From contig NZ_FOLN01000003.1 of the NCBI RefSeq assembly GCF_900112395.1, positions 124,001 through 188,000 on the forward strand: a stretch of 64,000 bases of DNA, written 5' to 3'. The notes beneath the pieces were generated by a model. The model was not told the origin of the DNA. It ran no database searches and saw only the letters and a list, made by a program, of their open reading frames with translations. Below are positions 1 through 9,220 of the stretch, one piece after another (the first letter of the stretch is position 1; every line of letters starts with the position of its first letter). The position numbers and the translations under genes are program-made. Source of the DNA: Algibacter lectus (lineage in GTDB: Bacteria; Bacteroidota; Bacteroidia; Flavobacteriales; Flavobacteriaceae).

Positions 1-474
1 ATAAATCCTGATGATTTTGTGTATCTTATATTCAAAAATTCAGAGGGAAAGGTTGTTAGATTAAAATCTTTACCTTTTAAAAATTCTATCGGATCTTATA
101 TGTATTCCAATGCTTTTATGCTTACTTATATTGAGAATTTATCTGAAGATATGGAACAAGGAAAGGTTAATTTTTATGTTCATGAGTTTTCAGATATAAG
201 AGCTTATTCATTTGGTGATAATGGAATAGAAATTGGAGGAGAAAGTCGTCAAGGCTATAAGCGTAAGTATTTTAAGTCTTTTTATTTTGAAGATTTATAT
301 GGATTACACAAAATAAATAACAAATCTGATTTTAATAAATTCCCTGAATTATTAGGGAAAGAGCTTTACAGAAAAATGAGACGTTCGGATATGGAATATG
401 AAGATTTTTTATTCAATTATTTTACTAATTATAACAATTCTATAGATAGCACATTGGTTTCTGAAAACCTATAA
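1..474 (+). CDS. Hypothetical protein, 5' end outside the window
   Basis: The reading frame is open from the first base of the window to a TAA at 472-474, so this is the C-terminal part of a longer gene. A GTG at 19 could serve as a start, but the frame continues upstream of it with no stop, so a truncated view is more likely. The visible part (about 157 residues) is rich in Phe, Tyr and Asn, has no membrane segment and no motif I recognise. The end is charged and then Asn/Ser-rich. Its base composition is as AT-rich as its neighbours. No function is proposed. Confidence 0.6.
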   Translation: MNPDDFVYLIFKNSEGKVVRLKSLPFKNSIGSYMYSNAFMLTYIENLSEDMEQGKVNFYVHEFSDIRAYSFGDNGIEIGGESRQGYKRKYFKSFYFEDLYGLHKINNKSDFNKFPELLGKELYRKMRRSDMEYEDFLFNYFTNYNNSIDSTLVSENL

Positions 475-510
475 ACAGTTTTCTTAGAATATAATACTTG
501 GTTTTAATGT

Positions 511-909
511 TTATGTTAAATCTGTTTTTACACGATCTTCCGTAGGGTGTATTAACGCTAGGTATAGTATTATTAAAATACCGAAGAGTACAAAATCTTT
601 ATTAAGAAGTAAAATTAGAAAAGCAGCACCTTCTAGTATGGCCCATCTTACTATAGACGCAGTTTGGTATACAGCCATATTTGCTTCTAGTTTTAGTGTT
701 TTATCGGCTGCTTTTAGCTGCGTTTTAAACATGAAATTACTAAATATATAAGCAATTATAGGGATAAGAACATAAATGATGTTAGATTGGCTTAAAGCTG
801 GCATATTAAAGCTTATAGAAGTTACATCACCGATAAAAATATAGGCTATAACTAAACCTGAGCATAAAGCGATATGTATCATTTTTGTTACTTTTAATTT
901 CTCTTCCAT
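511..909 (-). CDS. Small integral membrane protein of unknown function
   Basis: A 132-residue protein with a short charged N-terminus (MEEKLKV) followed by about four hydrophobic stretches: residues ~10-28, ~43-60, ~85-102 and ~105-120. It ends in a charged tail (HPTEDRVKTDLT). It is therefore predicted to be an inner-membrane protein with both ends probably in the cytoplasm. It converges with the unknown gene on the left and is followed on the right by the repeat at 1022-1110, so it appears to be a single-gene unit. No catalytic motif is visible and I do not recognise the family. Confidence 0.65.
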   Translation of the reverse strand: MEEKLKVTKMIHIALCSGLVIAYIFIGDVTSISFNMPALSQSNIIYVLIPIIAYIFSNFMFKTQLKAADKTLKLEANMAVYQTASIVRWAILEGAAFLILLLNKDFVLFGILIILYLALIHPTEDRVKTDLT

Positions 910-1021
910 AAATAAAGTTGTGTTGCCGTTTGGTTAACGAATTTAGATAATTTTTTTGTTATTTAAAATGTACAGTGCAAATTGGCTTTTAGTTGAGGTA
1001 TTGACTGTATTTGGCCGATAA

Positions 1022-1110
1022 TGCAAAAGCGATAGTAGTGGTTAGCTTTTGGCGAGGCATGCATCGAGCCAAAACTAGTAGCGGATAGCGCGGTGGCTTG
1101 CCATTTGCCC
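1022..1110 (+). repeat. Dispersed intergenic repeat, copy 1 (inverted copy at 61625-61714)
   Basis: About 89 bp, beginning TGCAAAAGCGATAGTAG and ending GCTTGCCATTTGCCC. The reverse complement of 61625-61714 matches it with about seven mismatches counted by eye. It contains an inner inverted pair TTTTGGC...GCCAAAA around a 14-nt loop. It is much richer in GC than the surrounding spacer and has no credible reading frame. It lies just beyond the terminator of the glucan operon. Confidence 0.8.
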
Positions 1111-1149
1111 AAAAAAAAGAAAACCTCTTCGTTTTCACAAAGAGGCTTT
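1111..1149 (-). terminator. Rho-independent terminator of the glucan operon
   Basis: On the minus strand, just after the stop codon of the GH31 gene, there is a CCTCTT/AAGAGG hairpin with a short loop, extended by A/T pairs. A long T-run corresponds to the A-tract at 1111-1118 on the plus strand. Position and shape fit the end of the minus-strand operon 10423-1171. Confidence 0.65.
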
Positions 1150-1170
1150 AGTACTATTGGTATTTTGATA

Positions 1171-3567
1171 TTAACCTTTAATTTGAAGGTTTGTAAATTC
1201 TTTACTTATTACAAGGCTATTATTTTCGAATTTTACATCGGCTAAATCGACATATTCGTTGTCTACTTTTATAGATTTTACTTCGAAAGGTAAACCGTAT
1301 AAATTAACTTTAAAGGTGTTATAAGTGGTTACGTATTGACCTCTTTTATGGATACGGATAATTAATTTATCTTCAGATCCGGCTAAGTTAAATTTCTTTA
1401 AACTGTAACGTCCTTTTGTGTAATCGTAACCATCGTCTGCATCTTCATAAAGTTCAGAATCTTCTTTACCATTTTTGTAGTAAACATCTAAACCTAGCTC
1501 TTCAATTACCTTTTCGCCAACGTACTGTTGTATAGGGTATTTAGGTATAATGGCACCTGCTTTTACAAAAATTGGCATGCTATCTAAATCGGCATCTACC
1601 CACATTTCTTTACCACCAGATACTTGTTCTTTATTCCAGTAATTAAACCACTCACCTCTTGGAATATACATACGTCTTCCTTTAGCATTAGGTTCGTTTA
1701 TTGGGCAAACTAATATTTGGTTACCAAAGATAAACTCGTCTATTCTATAGTGTGTTTGTACATCGTCTTGGTCGAATAAAACCAAAGATTTCAGCATAGG
1801 CACATTGTCTTGCGAGTATTGGTAAAATGCTGTGTATAGGTATGGTAATAATTGATATCTAATTTCGATAAATTTACGAACAACATCGGTAATTTCTGTA
1901 TCGAAAGCCCATGGCTCTTGCTCTCCGTGATCTCCAGAAGAGTGTGTTCTACAGAACGGGTGGAAAACACCTAATTGAATCCAACGTGCGTAAAGTTCGC
2001 CATTTGGTTGTTCTGCAAAGCCACCAATATCCGATCCTGCAAAAGAGAATCCTGATAATGCTAAACGTTGTGCTTGTATGTTTGCTATTTGTAAATGCTC
2101 CCAAGTGGCTACATTATCTCCCATCCAGGTTGAGGTATAACGTTGCGTTCCAGAATATGCCGAACGTGTAATTACAAACGGACGTTTTGGATAGTTGTAG
2201 CGTTTTAAACCATGGTAAGTGGCTCTGGCCATTTGCATACCGTAAATATTGTGTGCTTTATTGTGGCTACATGGGTTACCATCGTAATCATGACGTACAT
2301 CTGGCGGAAAGGTTTTTCCCGGTACATCCATTACTGCTGGCTCGTTCATGTCGTTCCAAACACCTTTTACGCCTATATCTTCTATAAGTTCTTTAAATAA
2401 ACCGGCCCACCATTCTCGAACTTCTGGTCTGGTGAAATCTGGAAAATAACACTCACCTGGCCAAACTTTTCCTTTCATGTAAGGGCCATCGGCACGTTTA
2501 CAGAAATAATCTTTTTCCAGACCTTCTCTAAACACACTGTATTCGTTATCTATTTTAATACCTGGATCTATAATAACTACGGTTTTAAAACCATCGTCTG
2601 CTAGTTCCTTAACCATACGTTTTGGATCTGGAAAATAGTCTTTGCTCCAAGTAAAGCAACGGAAACCTTCCATGTAATCGATATCTAAATAAATAGCATC
2701 ACAAGGAATTTGAAGTTCTCTAAATTTTGCTGTTATTTCTTTTACGTTAGATTCTGGATAGTAACTCCATTTACATTGGTGGTACCCTAAGGCCCATAAT
2801 GGTGGTAATTCTGGGGTTCCTGTTAAATCGGTATAGTTCTTTACTACATCTTGCATTTTAGGGCCGTAAATGAAGTAATAATTCATTTCACCACCTTGTG
2901 CCCAGAAACTTGTTACGTTTCTACGTTCGCTACAAAAATCGAAGTAAGTTCTAAAAGTATTATCGAAGAAAATTCCGTAAGATTTTCCGTTATGTAAACC
3001 TGTATAAAACGGAATAGCTTTATAAATAGGGTCGGTATGTTTACCGAAAGCATAAGAATCGGTTGCCCAGTTTTCAAAACGACGTCCTTTTAAGTTTAAA
3101 TGTTCTGGCTTATCACCTAATCCATAATAACTTTCTCCGTTTTGAGCAGCTTTACTCATTTTTACAATATCGCCACCAAGCTCGTAACTTTCTTCCCAGT
3201 GAAAACCAAGTTCGTCTTCGCAAATAATTTTATTATCGGCAGCATCGTAAAGTGAAATTCTTAAATCCGATTTATGAATATGGCAAATTAATTTTGAAGT
3301 AGTAACAACGTATTTTTCTTCGTCGTCTGTAATTTCTAAATGGTTATAACCTCTACTAGCATCTTCGTCTATAGCATAAGAAAAGTCTCTTTCAAATTTA
3401 CCAACAGTAGTGTAGGTAAAACGAAGTACACTATCGCGTAAAACTGTAAGTTTAAGTATTACATTATTTGAAGTAGAAAAATGTAGTACATCTACATCTT
3501 TACTGTATTTTGTTATGTTAGAAGGGAATAGGTTCCCTTTATATTCTAGTTCTGTATTTAATATCAT
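1171..3567 (-). CDS. Glycoside hydrolase family 31 alpha-glucosidase
   Basis: A 798-residue enzyme of family GH31, which releases glucose from the non-reducing ends of alpha-linked glucans or disaccharides. An N-terminal beta-sandwich (about 1-230) is followed by the catalytic barrel. The nucleophile motif WNDMNEP places the catalytic Asp at 406. The later WMGDN motif places the general acid/base Asp at 484, and SDIGGF follows as expected. There is no signal peptide, so it should act in the cytoplasm. It is the last gene of the glucan operon, about 330 bp after glgB, and a terminator follows it. The context suggests it trims or recycles the polymer made by the upstream genes; linkage specificity cannot be read from the sequence. 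Confidence 0.93.
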   Translation of the reverse strand: MILNTELEYKGNLFPSNITKYSKDVDVLHFSTSNNVILKLTVLRDSVLRFTYTTVGKFERDFSYAIDEDASRGYNHLEITDDEEKYVVTTSKLICHIHKSDLRISLYDAADNKIICEDELGFHWEESYELGGDIVKMSKAAQNGESYYGLGDKPEHLNLKGRRFENWATDSYAFGKHTDPIYKAIPFYTGLHNGKSYGIFFDNTFRTYFDFCSERRNVTSFWAQGGEMNYYFIYGPKMQDVVKNYTDLTGTPELPPLWALGYHQCKWSYYPESNVKEITAKFRELQIPCDAIYLDIDYMEGFRCFTWSKDYFPDPKRMVKELADDGFKTVVIIDPGIKIDNEYSVFREGLEKDYFCKRADGPYMKGKVWPGECYFPDFTRPEVREWWAGLFKELIEDIGVKGVWNDMNEPAVMDVPGKTFPPDVRHDYDGNPCSHNKAHNIYGMQMARATYHGLKRYNYPKRPFVITRSAYSGTQRYTSTWMGDNVATWEHLQIANIQAQRLALSGFSFAGSDIGGFAEQPNGELYARWIQLGVFHPFCRTHSSGDHGEQEPWAFDTEITDVVRKFIEIRYQLLPYLYTAFYQYSQDNVPMLKSLVLFDQDDVQTHYRIDEFIFGNQILVCPINEPNAKGRRMYIPRGEWFNYWNKEQVSGGKEMWVDADLDSMPIFVKAGAIIPKYPIQQYVGEKVIEELGLDVYYKNGKEDSELYEDADDGYDYTKGRYSLKKFNLAGSEDKLIIRIHKRGQYVTTYNTFKVNLYGLPFEVKSIKVDNEYVDLADVKFENNSLVISKEFTNLQIKG

Positions 3568-3897
3568 ATGGACTAAGTATTAAAATTATTTTTCGAAATT
3601 ACTAATTTTTAATGCGCAAACAGGCTTCTTTTTACTAAAAATTGAATTGATATTATGTGTAAAACTCAAATTTTTAGGGGTTTATTGAAAAATACTTAAA
3701 GAACGGCAAAAGTTCTGTTTTTTGAATTTCAGATTATTATTAATTACTAAATAAGTTGATTTTTTTTTTTAATGCGATGAGTTAGAATATTAGAAAACAC
3801 CAATTAGTAGTTTTTCAATTTGAAAAGGGATACTAATTGATGTTGAATTTTTTAAGTGTAATAACTTGTTTTATATGAGACCATTAATCTAAATTTT
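3568..3897. other. Spacer between glgB and the GH31 gene
   Basis: A 330-bp AT-rich spacer without a reading frame of note. The only structure I see is the hairpin at 3801-3839. A poly-T run lies near 3762-3771. A second promoter for the GH31 gene could sit here, but no clear TAnnTTTG element was found on the minus strand. Confidence 0.5.
3801..3839 (-). repeat. Hairpin in the glgB-GH31 spacer
   Basis: Perfect 9-bp arms CAATTAGTA (3801-3809) and TACTAATTG (3831-3839) enclose a second inverted pair, TTTTC and GAAAA. It lies about 58 bp after the stop of glgB on the transcribed strand. No strong T-run follows, so it may stabilise or process the mRNA rather than terminate it. Confidence 0.5.
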
Positions 3898-5805
3898 CTA
3901 TTTAAACTGAAAAATAGTTACAGATAAGGGCGAAAGTGTAACCTCTGCCGAATAATCTTTACCATTCCAAGGGTCTTTTTTAATGGTAATTTGCTTTTTG
4001 TTTGAAACGCCACTACCACCAAATGCTTTAGCATCACTGTTAAAAAGCTCTTTTAGTTTACCATTTACAGGAATACCAATTTTATAATTTTCACGAACTG
4101 TTGGTGTTAAATTACAAATAACCACCACATCGTCTTTAGATTCATAACCTTTTCTCATGTAAGACATCACACAGTTTTCATGGTCGTCGTAGCTAATCCA
4201 TTCAAAACCTTCACCTGTAAAGGCTTTTTCATATAAAGCTGGTGTTGTTCTGTATATTTTGTTTAGTTCTTTAAAGTAATTCTGAAAGTTTTTATGTGGT
4301 TCGAATTCTAATAAGTTCCAGTTTATACTACCTTGAAAATCCCATTCATCATACTGAGCAATTTCACCACCCATAAAATTTAATTTGGTACCTGGGTGTG
4401 TAAACATATAACCGTAAAGTAAACGCAAGTTTGCAAAACGTTGCCACTCGTCTCCAGGCATACGGCCTAAAATAGAGTTTTTACCATATACCACCTCATC
4501 GTGAGAAAGTGGTAACATAAAATTTTCTGAGAAGGCATAAGCTAAACTGAAAGTAATATCATTTTGGTGATATTTTCGGTATACAGGATCTTTAGAAAAG
4601 TAATCTAAAGTATCGTGCATCCAACCCATCATCCATTTCATTCCAAAACCTAAACCACCCAAAAACACTGGTTTTGATACGCCTGGGAATGCTGTAGATT
4701 CTTCGGCAATGGTTTGTACATCTGGGAATGATGCATATATTTCTTGATTTAATTCTTTTAAGAAATCTATAGCAGCTAGATTTTCGCGACCACCATAAAT
4801 ATTTGGTTCCCATTCACCATCTTCACGAGAGTAATCTAAAAATAACATTGATGCTACAGCATCTACACGTAAGCCGTCGGCATGGTATTGATCCATCCAA
4901 AAGGCAGCATTACTTATTAAAAACGATTTTACTTCGTTACGTTCATAATTAAAAATTAAACTTTTCCAGTCTTGGTGATAACCTTTTCTTGGGTCTGGAT
5001 GTTCATATAAATTTGAGCCATCAAAAAAGCCTAAACCGTGCGCATCTTCTGGAAAATGCGATGGTACCCAATCTAGAATTATTCCAATATCATTTTGATG
5101 AAGTTTATCTACCAAGTACTTAAATTCTTCAGGATAACCAAATCGAGACGATGGCGCAAAATATCCCGTAAGTTGGTAACCCCACGATGGGTCGTATGGA
5201 TATTCCATAATAGGCATAAGTTCTACGTGTGTAAAATTCATGTCTTTTACATAGTTTACTAAATCGTCTGCTAGCTCATAGTAAGATAAAAAACGGTCTT
5301 CTTCAACCTGTCTTTTCCAAGATCCTAAATGGACTTCGTAAACCGAGTAAGGTGCATCTAAAGCGTTTTTTTCTTTACGCTTTTTCATCCAATCTGTATC
5401 TTTCCATTTATAAGAATCGTCCCAAACAATAGAAGCTGTTTTTGGAGGATGCTCGCAACGGCGTGCATATGGATCGGCCTTTTCGGTTTTTATATCGTTA
5501 TTATTACTTTGTATTTTATATTTGTAGATGTTGCCTTTACCAACAAGCGGAATAAAACCTTCCCAAATACCACTAGAATCCCAACGTACATTTAATTGAT
5601 GCTCGCCTTCCATCCAGAAGTTAAAATCGCCTACTACAGACACTTGTTTTGCTGTAGGTGCCCAAACGGCAAAATACGTACCTTCAATACCATCTACGGT
5701 TACTAAATGCGACCCCATTTTTTCGTAAAGCCTGTAATGTTTTCCTGCTTTAAAAAGGTTTATGTCGAATTCTGTAAATAAGCTATACGGTTTTACTTGT
5801 GCCAT
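3898..5805 (-). CDS. glgB: 1,4-alpha-glucan branching enzyme GlgB
   Basis: A 635-residue GH13 branching enzyme, which cuts alpha-1,4 chains and re-attaches them as alpha-1,6 branches. It has an N-terminal carbohydrate-binding domain (about 20-115), then the catalytic barrel. Visible catalytic residues are the nucleophile Asp315 in GLRVDAV, acid/base Glu368 in TIAEES, and Asp436 in LSHDEV. The beta-domain forms the C-terminus. The length fits the shorter GlgB form that lacks an extra N-terminal N1 domain. It follows glgE by 74 bp on the same strand and belongs to the glucan operon; the branched product is the expected storage polymer. Confidence 0.96.
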   Translation of the reverse strand: MAQVKPYSLFTEFDINLFKAGKHYRLYEKMGSHLVTVDGIEGTYFAVWAPTAKQVSVVGDFNFWMEGEHQLNVRWDSSGIWEGFIPLVGKGNIYKYKIQSNNNDIKTEKADPYARRCEHPPKTASIVWDDSYKWKDTDWMKKRKEKNALDAPYSVYEVHLGSWKRQVEEDRFLSYYELADDLVNYVKDMNFTHVELMPIMEYPYDPSWGYQLTGYFAPSSRFGYPEEFKYLVDKLHQNDIGIILDWVPSHFPEDAHGLGFFDGSNLYEHPDPRKGYHQDWKSLIFNYERNEVKSFLISNAAFWMDQYHADGLRVDAVASMLFLDYSREDGEWEPNIYGGRENLAAIDFLKELNQEIYASFPDVQTIAEESTAFPGVSKPVFLGGLGFGMKWMMGWMHDTLDYFSKDPVYRKYHQNDITFSLAYAFSENFMLPLSHDEVVYGKNSILGRMPGDEWQRFANLRLLYGYMFTHPGTKLNFMGGEIAQYDEWDFQGSINWNLLEFEPHKNFQNYFKELNKIYRTTPALYEKAFTGEGFEWISYDDHENCVMSYMRKGYESKDDVVVICNLTPTVRENYKIGIPVNGKLKELFNSDAKAFGGSGVSNKKQITIKKDPWNGKDYSAEVTLSPLSVTIFQFK

Positions 5806-5879
5806 AAAATTATGTTGTTAATTCCTGTTTAAAGGAAAATTATGTCGTTGTTTTAATATGGGGTTTAAACCCTTAAGTT

Positions 5880-7817
5880 TTATTTGTTAATCTTGAAAAT
5901 GTGAAAAGGCATTGTTGGGTGTAATTCCACATAACACCATTCATTATTCCAATTATAACGGCTATCGGTAATTAAATCGTGCATTTCAATATTATGTCCT
6001 GGATGTACCGCTAAATCTTGCAACGGCACTTGTATATTACCTTGTTGCGAGTTGTGGGCATCTAAACTGATAATAACTAGAATCTCATTGGTTCTATCAT
6101 TGTTCCATTTATAGAAGGCTATTAAATTGTCATTCTGTATGTTACAGAATTTAATATTATTGGTTTGTTGTAAGGCTTCGTTATGGTTTCTAATAAAATT
6201 GATTTTCGAAATTATAGTAGTTAGCTTGTTTTTAAGCTCCCAGTTGTAATGTGTAATTTGGAATTTTTCAGAATTTAAATATTCTTCTTTTCCCAGTAAT
6301 GGTTCGGATAGCATATATTCGAAAACAGGCCCATAAATTCCAATACTAGAACTTAAAGTAGCTGCTAGTGCGTAACGCTGAATATGTTTAGATTCGTTAG
6401 CGCCTTGTAAATGATATGGATTAATATCTGGCGTGTTTGGCCAAAAATTAGGTTGCATATATTCTTTTAGTTCGCTTTGCGTTAGCTCTTCTACATATTC
6501 TGTGATTTCATGTTTGCTCTCACGCCATGTAAAATAGGTGTACGATTGTGTGTAACCTTGTTTAGCAAGCTGTTTCATTACTTTTGGAGCTGTAAAAGCT
6601 TCGGCTAAAAAGATAACATCGGGGTGTTTTGCTTTTACTTCAGAAATAATCCAATTCCAGAAATAGAAAGGTTTTGTGTGTGGGTTATCAACTCTAAAAA
6701 TGTTAATACCACAATCTACCCAATACAACATAGTATCTAAACACTCGTTCCAAAGGGCTTTATAGTCTTCACTTTCCCAATAAATAGGAAGGATGTCTTG
6801 ATATTTTTTTGGTGGGTTTTCAGCATATTGAACGGTACCATCTGGTCGCCATTTAAACCATTTTGGATGATCTTTTACCCAAGGATGATCTGGTGCGGCT
6901 TGTAAGGCGTAATCCATAGCAATTTCAAGATTGTTATCTTTTGCTGTTTGTATAAGCGCTTTGAAATCGTCGATATTCCCTAACTGTGGATGGATGTCTT
7001 TATGCCCGCCATATTGCGAACCAACACCCCATGTAGAACCAACATCACCTTCTTTGGCTTCTGTAGTATTGTTTTTTCCTTTACGGTTAACTTCTCCAAT
7101 TGGGTGGATAGGTGGTAGGTAAACCACATCAAACCCCATGTTTTTTACTCTTGGTAATAAGCGTGCGCAATCGTTAAAAGTGCCGTGAACGCCTTTGTGC
7201 TCCGACGCTGAACGCGGAAAAAACTCGTACCATGTGCTAAATCTTGCTTTTTTTCTATCTACGTAAACTTTGTATGTTGAAGAGGTATTGGCAAGTATTT
7301 TAATTGGGTTTTGGAAGAAAATATTATAAAGCCTTTCTTTTACTGCTTCGGAAATGGCCTCACCATAATTATTTTCATCTTTAAAAATACGCTGTAAATG
7401 TTCTAAATATTGTTTATCATCAGCATTTACTTTATTTAAAAGTGGCTCAATATATTCGGCACCTTCTAATAATTCTGAAACCACATGTTGGCCATCGTTT
7501 ATTTTACGAATTAAACCGTATCTCCAGTTTAAAGCATAATCTACCCATGCTTCTACTTTATAGTTGTAAAACCCTTGTTTTTGTACACTGAAGGATGCTT
7601 TCCACTCATCGTTAGAAGTAAGCACCATTCGAGTTTCTTGCCATGTTTTATCGTTTTCGTGTTTGTAAAGTATGGCAGCTCCTAAAACATCATGACCATC
7701 GGCCATAATATGTGCATCTACATTTACAATTTCATTTACTACACGTTTAATATAAAAGTCGCCACCGTTTACAGTTGGTGAAACATAATCAATTACAACT
7801 CTTTTTTGATTTTGCAT
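5880..7817 (-). CDS. glgE: Alpha-1,4-glucan:maltose-1-phosphate maltosyltransferase GlgE
   Basis: A 645-residue GH13 subfamily 3 enzyme that transfers maltosyl units from alpha-maltose-1-phosphate to a growing alpha-1,4-glucan. It begins with the typical N-terminal domain (VVIDYVSPTVNGG, then ADGHDVLGA), absent from ordinary amylases. The GlgE signature PPIHPIGEVNRKGKNN follows. The nucleophile is Asp377 in FRVDNPH and the acid/base Glu406 in FLAEAF; their spacing of 29 residues equals that of the Streptomyces enzyme (394/423). NTPDI supplies the third Asp. No trehalose synthase or maltokinase gene is nearby, so maltose-1-phosphate probably comes from the GT4 synthase two genes upstream. Confidence 0.95.
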   Translation of the reverse strand: MQNQKRVVIDYVSPTVNGGDFYIKRVVNEIVNVDAHIMADGHDVLGAAILYKHENDKTWQETRMVLTSNDEWKASFSVQKQGFYNYKVEAWVDYALNWRYGLIRKINDGQHVVSELLEGAEYIEPLLNKVNADDKQYLEHLQRIFKDENNYGEAISEAVKERLYNIFFQNPIKILANTSSTYKVYVDRKKARFSTWYEFFPRSASEHKGVHGTFNDCARLLPRVKNMGFDVVYLPPIHPIGEVNRKGKNNTTEAKEGDVGSTWGVGSQYGGHKDIHPQLGNIDDFKALIQTAKDNNLEIAMDYALQAAPDHPWVKDHPKWFKWRPDGTVQYAENPPKKYQDILPIYWESEDYKALWNECLDTMLYWVDCGINIFRVDNPHTKPFYFWNWIISEVKAKHPDVIFLAEAFTAPKVMKQLAKQGYTQSYTYFTWRESKHEITEYVEELTQSELKEYMQPNFWPNTPDINPYHLQGANESKHIQRYALAATLSSSIGIYGPVFEYMLSEPLLGKEEYLNSEKFQITHYNWELKNKLTTIISKINFIRNHNEALQQTNNIKFCNIQNDNLIAFYKWNNDRTNEILVIISLDAHNSQQGNIQVPLQDLAVHPGHNIEMHDLITDSRYNWNNEWCYVELHPTMPFHIFKINK

Positions 7818-7860
7818 TGTTTGCTTAGTTATGTATGGTAATCAATATTTTTTTAGTCAG

Positions 7861-7901
7861 ATTTCTTCACCAGCTAAAGCTATTTTAATTGGTGAAGAAA
7901 T
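7861..7901 (-). repeat. Strong hairpin between glgC and glgE
   Basis: Perfect 12-bp arms ATTTCTTCACCA (7861-7872) and TGGTGAAGAAAT (7890-7901) enclose a 17-nt loop. It sits in the 107-bp gap between the glgC stop and the glgE start. There is no T-run on the minus strand, so it is more likely an mRNA-stability or processing structure than a full terminator. Confidence 0.6.
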
Positions 7902-7924
7902 TTGATTTTTGGTTGCTATTTTGG

Positions 7925-9190
7925 TTAAATAACGTATCCTGAAGGAATAGTTGCAGCGTTTTTAACAACAACAATACCATCTTTAATAAAGTACATGTCT
8001 GTTTCTTTATCTTCTAAATGCTTTCCGCCGTTAATACGAACATCGTCACCAATACGGCAGTTTTTATCTAGAATACAGTTTTTAATAAAGCAGCGCTCTC
8101 CAATTCCGGTAAGGACTTTAATACGGTTGTTTTCTATTTCATCTAAAGTTTCGTAGAAATCACTACCCATCATGTAGGTGTTAATTACGGTAGATTCTTT
8201 ACCAATTCTAGAACGAATACCAATTACCGATTTTTCAATTTTTGCAGCACCAATAATACAACCTTCAGAAACTACAGCTCTGTCTAAAACAGTGCCTGCT
8301 ATTTTTGTGGTAGGTAACATTCTAGCATGCGTATAAATACGTTTTTTTTCATCGTATAAATCAAACTGAGGAATATCGTCAGTTAAGCCTAAATTCGCTT
8401 CGAAGAATGAGTCTATATTTCCAATATCTGTCCAGTACCCTTCATATTGGTAACTTAAAGTTTTATGATCGTGTATAGATTGCGGAATAATTTCTTTACC
8501 AAAATCTATAGTATCAGGGTTTTCCATGAGTTTAATTAGCAAATCTTTATTGAACACGTAAATACCCATTGAAGCTAGGTAGTTACGGCCTTTACCTTTC
8601 ATTTCCTCACTTACTTCCGAAGTCCATTCTGGTAACAATTCGGCATCGGGTTTTTCTATAAATGATGTAATGACGTTTTCATCATTCGCTTTTAAAATAC
8701 CAAAAGATGTGGCGTCTTTTGCATTTACAGGAATGGTTGCAATAGATATTTCGGCATTAGAGGCTTCATGAGCTTCAATCATTTTATCATAATCCATTTG
8801 ATATAATTGATCTCCTGATAATATTAAAGCGTACTCAAAATCGTGACTTAAAAAATGATGCATACTCTGTCTAACCGCATCGGCAGTACCCTGAAACCAA
8901 GTTTTACTTTCTGGAGTCTGTTCGGCAGCCAATACATCTACAAAAGCACTACTAAAAAAACTGAAGTGATAGGTGTTTTTAATGTGTTTGTTAAGTGATG
9001 CTGAGTTAAATTGAGTTAACACAAAAATACGCTTAATATCTGCGTTAATACAGTTTGAGATTGGTATATCTACAAGTCTGTATTTTCCGGCAATAGGAAC
9101 TGCTGGTTTAGATCTTTTATCGGTTAATGGGTAAAGTCTGGATCCTTGACCGCCTCCTAAAACAATGGCTAAAACTTTGTTGTTTATCAT
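7925..9190 (-). CDS. glgC: Glucose-1-phosphate adenylyltransferase GlgC
   Basis: A 421-residue ADP-glucose pyrophosphorylase that makes ADP-glucose from ATP and glucose-1-phosphate, the committed step to storage glucan. The nucleotidyltransferase signature GGGQGSRLYPLT is at residues 12-23, followed by KPAVPIAGKYRLVD and PISNC. WFQGTADAVRQ and the sugar-phosphate-binding EKP follow. The C-terminal third has the left-handed beta-helix pattern of hexapeptide-like repeats. It lies 30 bp after the glycosyltransferase gene on the same strand. Bacterial GlgC is usually under allosteric control by glycolytic intermediates; the effector cannot be read here. Confidence 0.96.
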   Translation of the reverse strand: MINNKVLAIVLGGGQGSRLYPLTDKRSKPAVPIAGKYRLVDIPISNCINADIKRIFVLTQFNSASLNKHIKNTYHFSFFSSAFVDVLAAEQTPESKTWFQGTADAVRQSMHHFLSHDFEYALILSGDQLYQMDYDKMIEAHEASNAEISIATIPVNAKDATSFGILKANDENVITSFIEKPDAELLPEWTSEVSEEMKGKGRNYLASMGIYVFNKDLLIKLMENPDTIDFGKEIIPQSIHDHKTLSYQYEGYWTDIGNIDSFFEANLGLTDDIPQFDLYDEKKRIYTHARMLPTTKIAGTVLDRAVVSEGCIIGAAKIEKSVIGIRSRIGKESTVINTYMMGSDFYETLDEIENNRIKVLTGIGERCFIKNCILDKNCRIGDDVRINGGKHLEDKETDMYFIKDGIVVVKNAATIPSGYVI

Positions 9191-9220
9191 ATTTTTAGTT
9201 TTTTAGTGCTTAGTTGTTCG

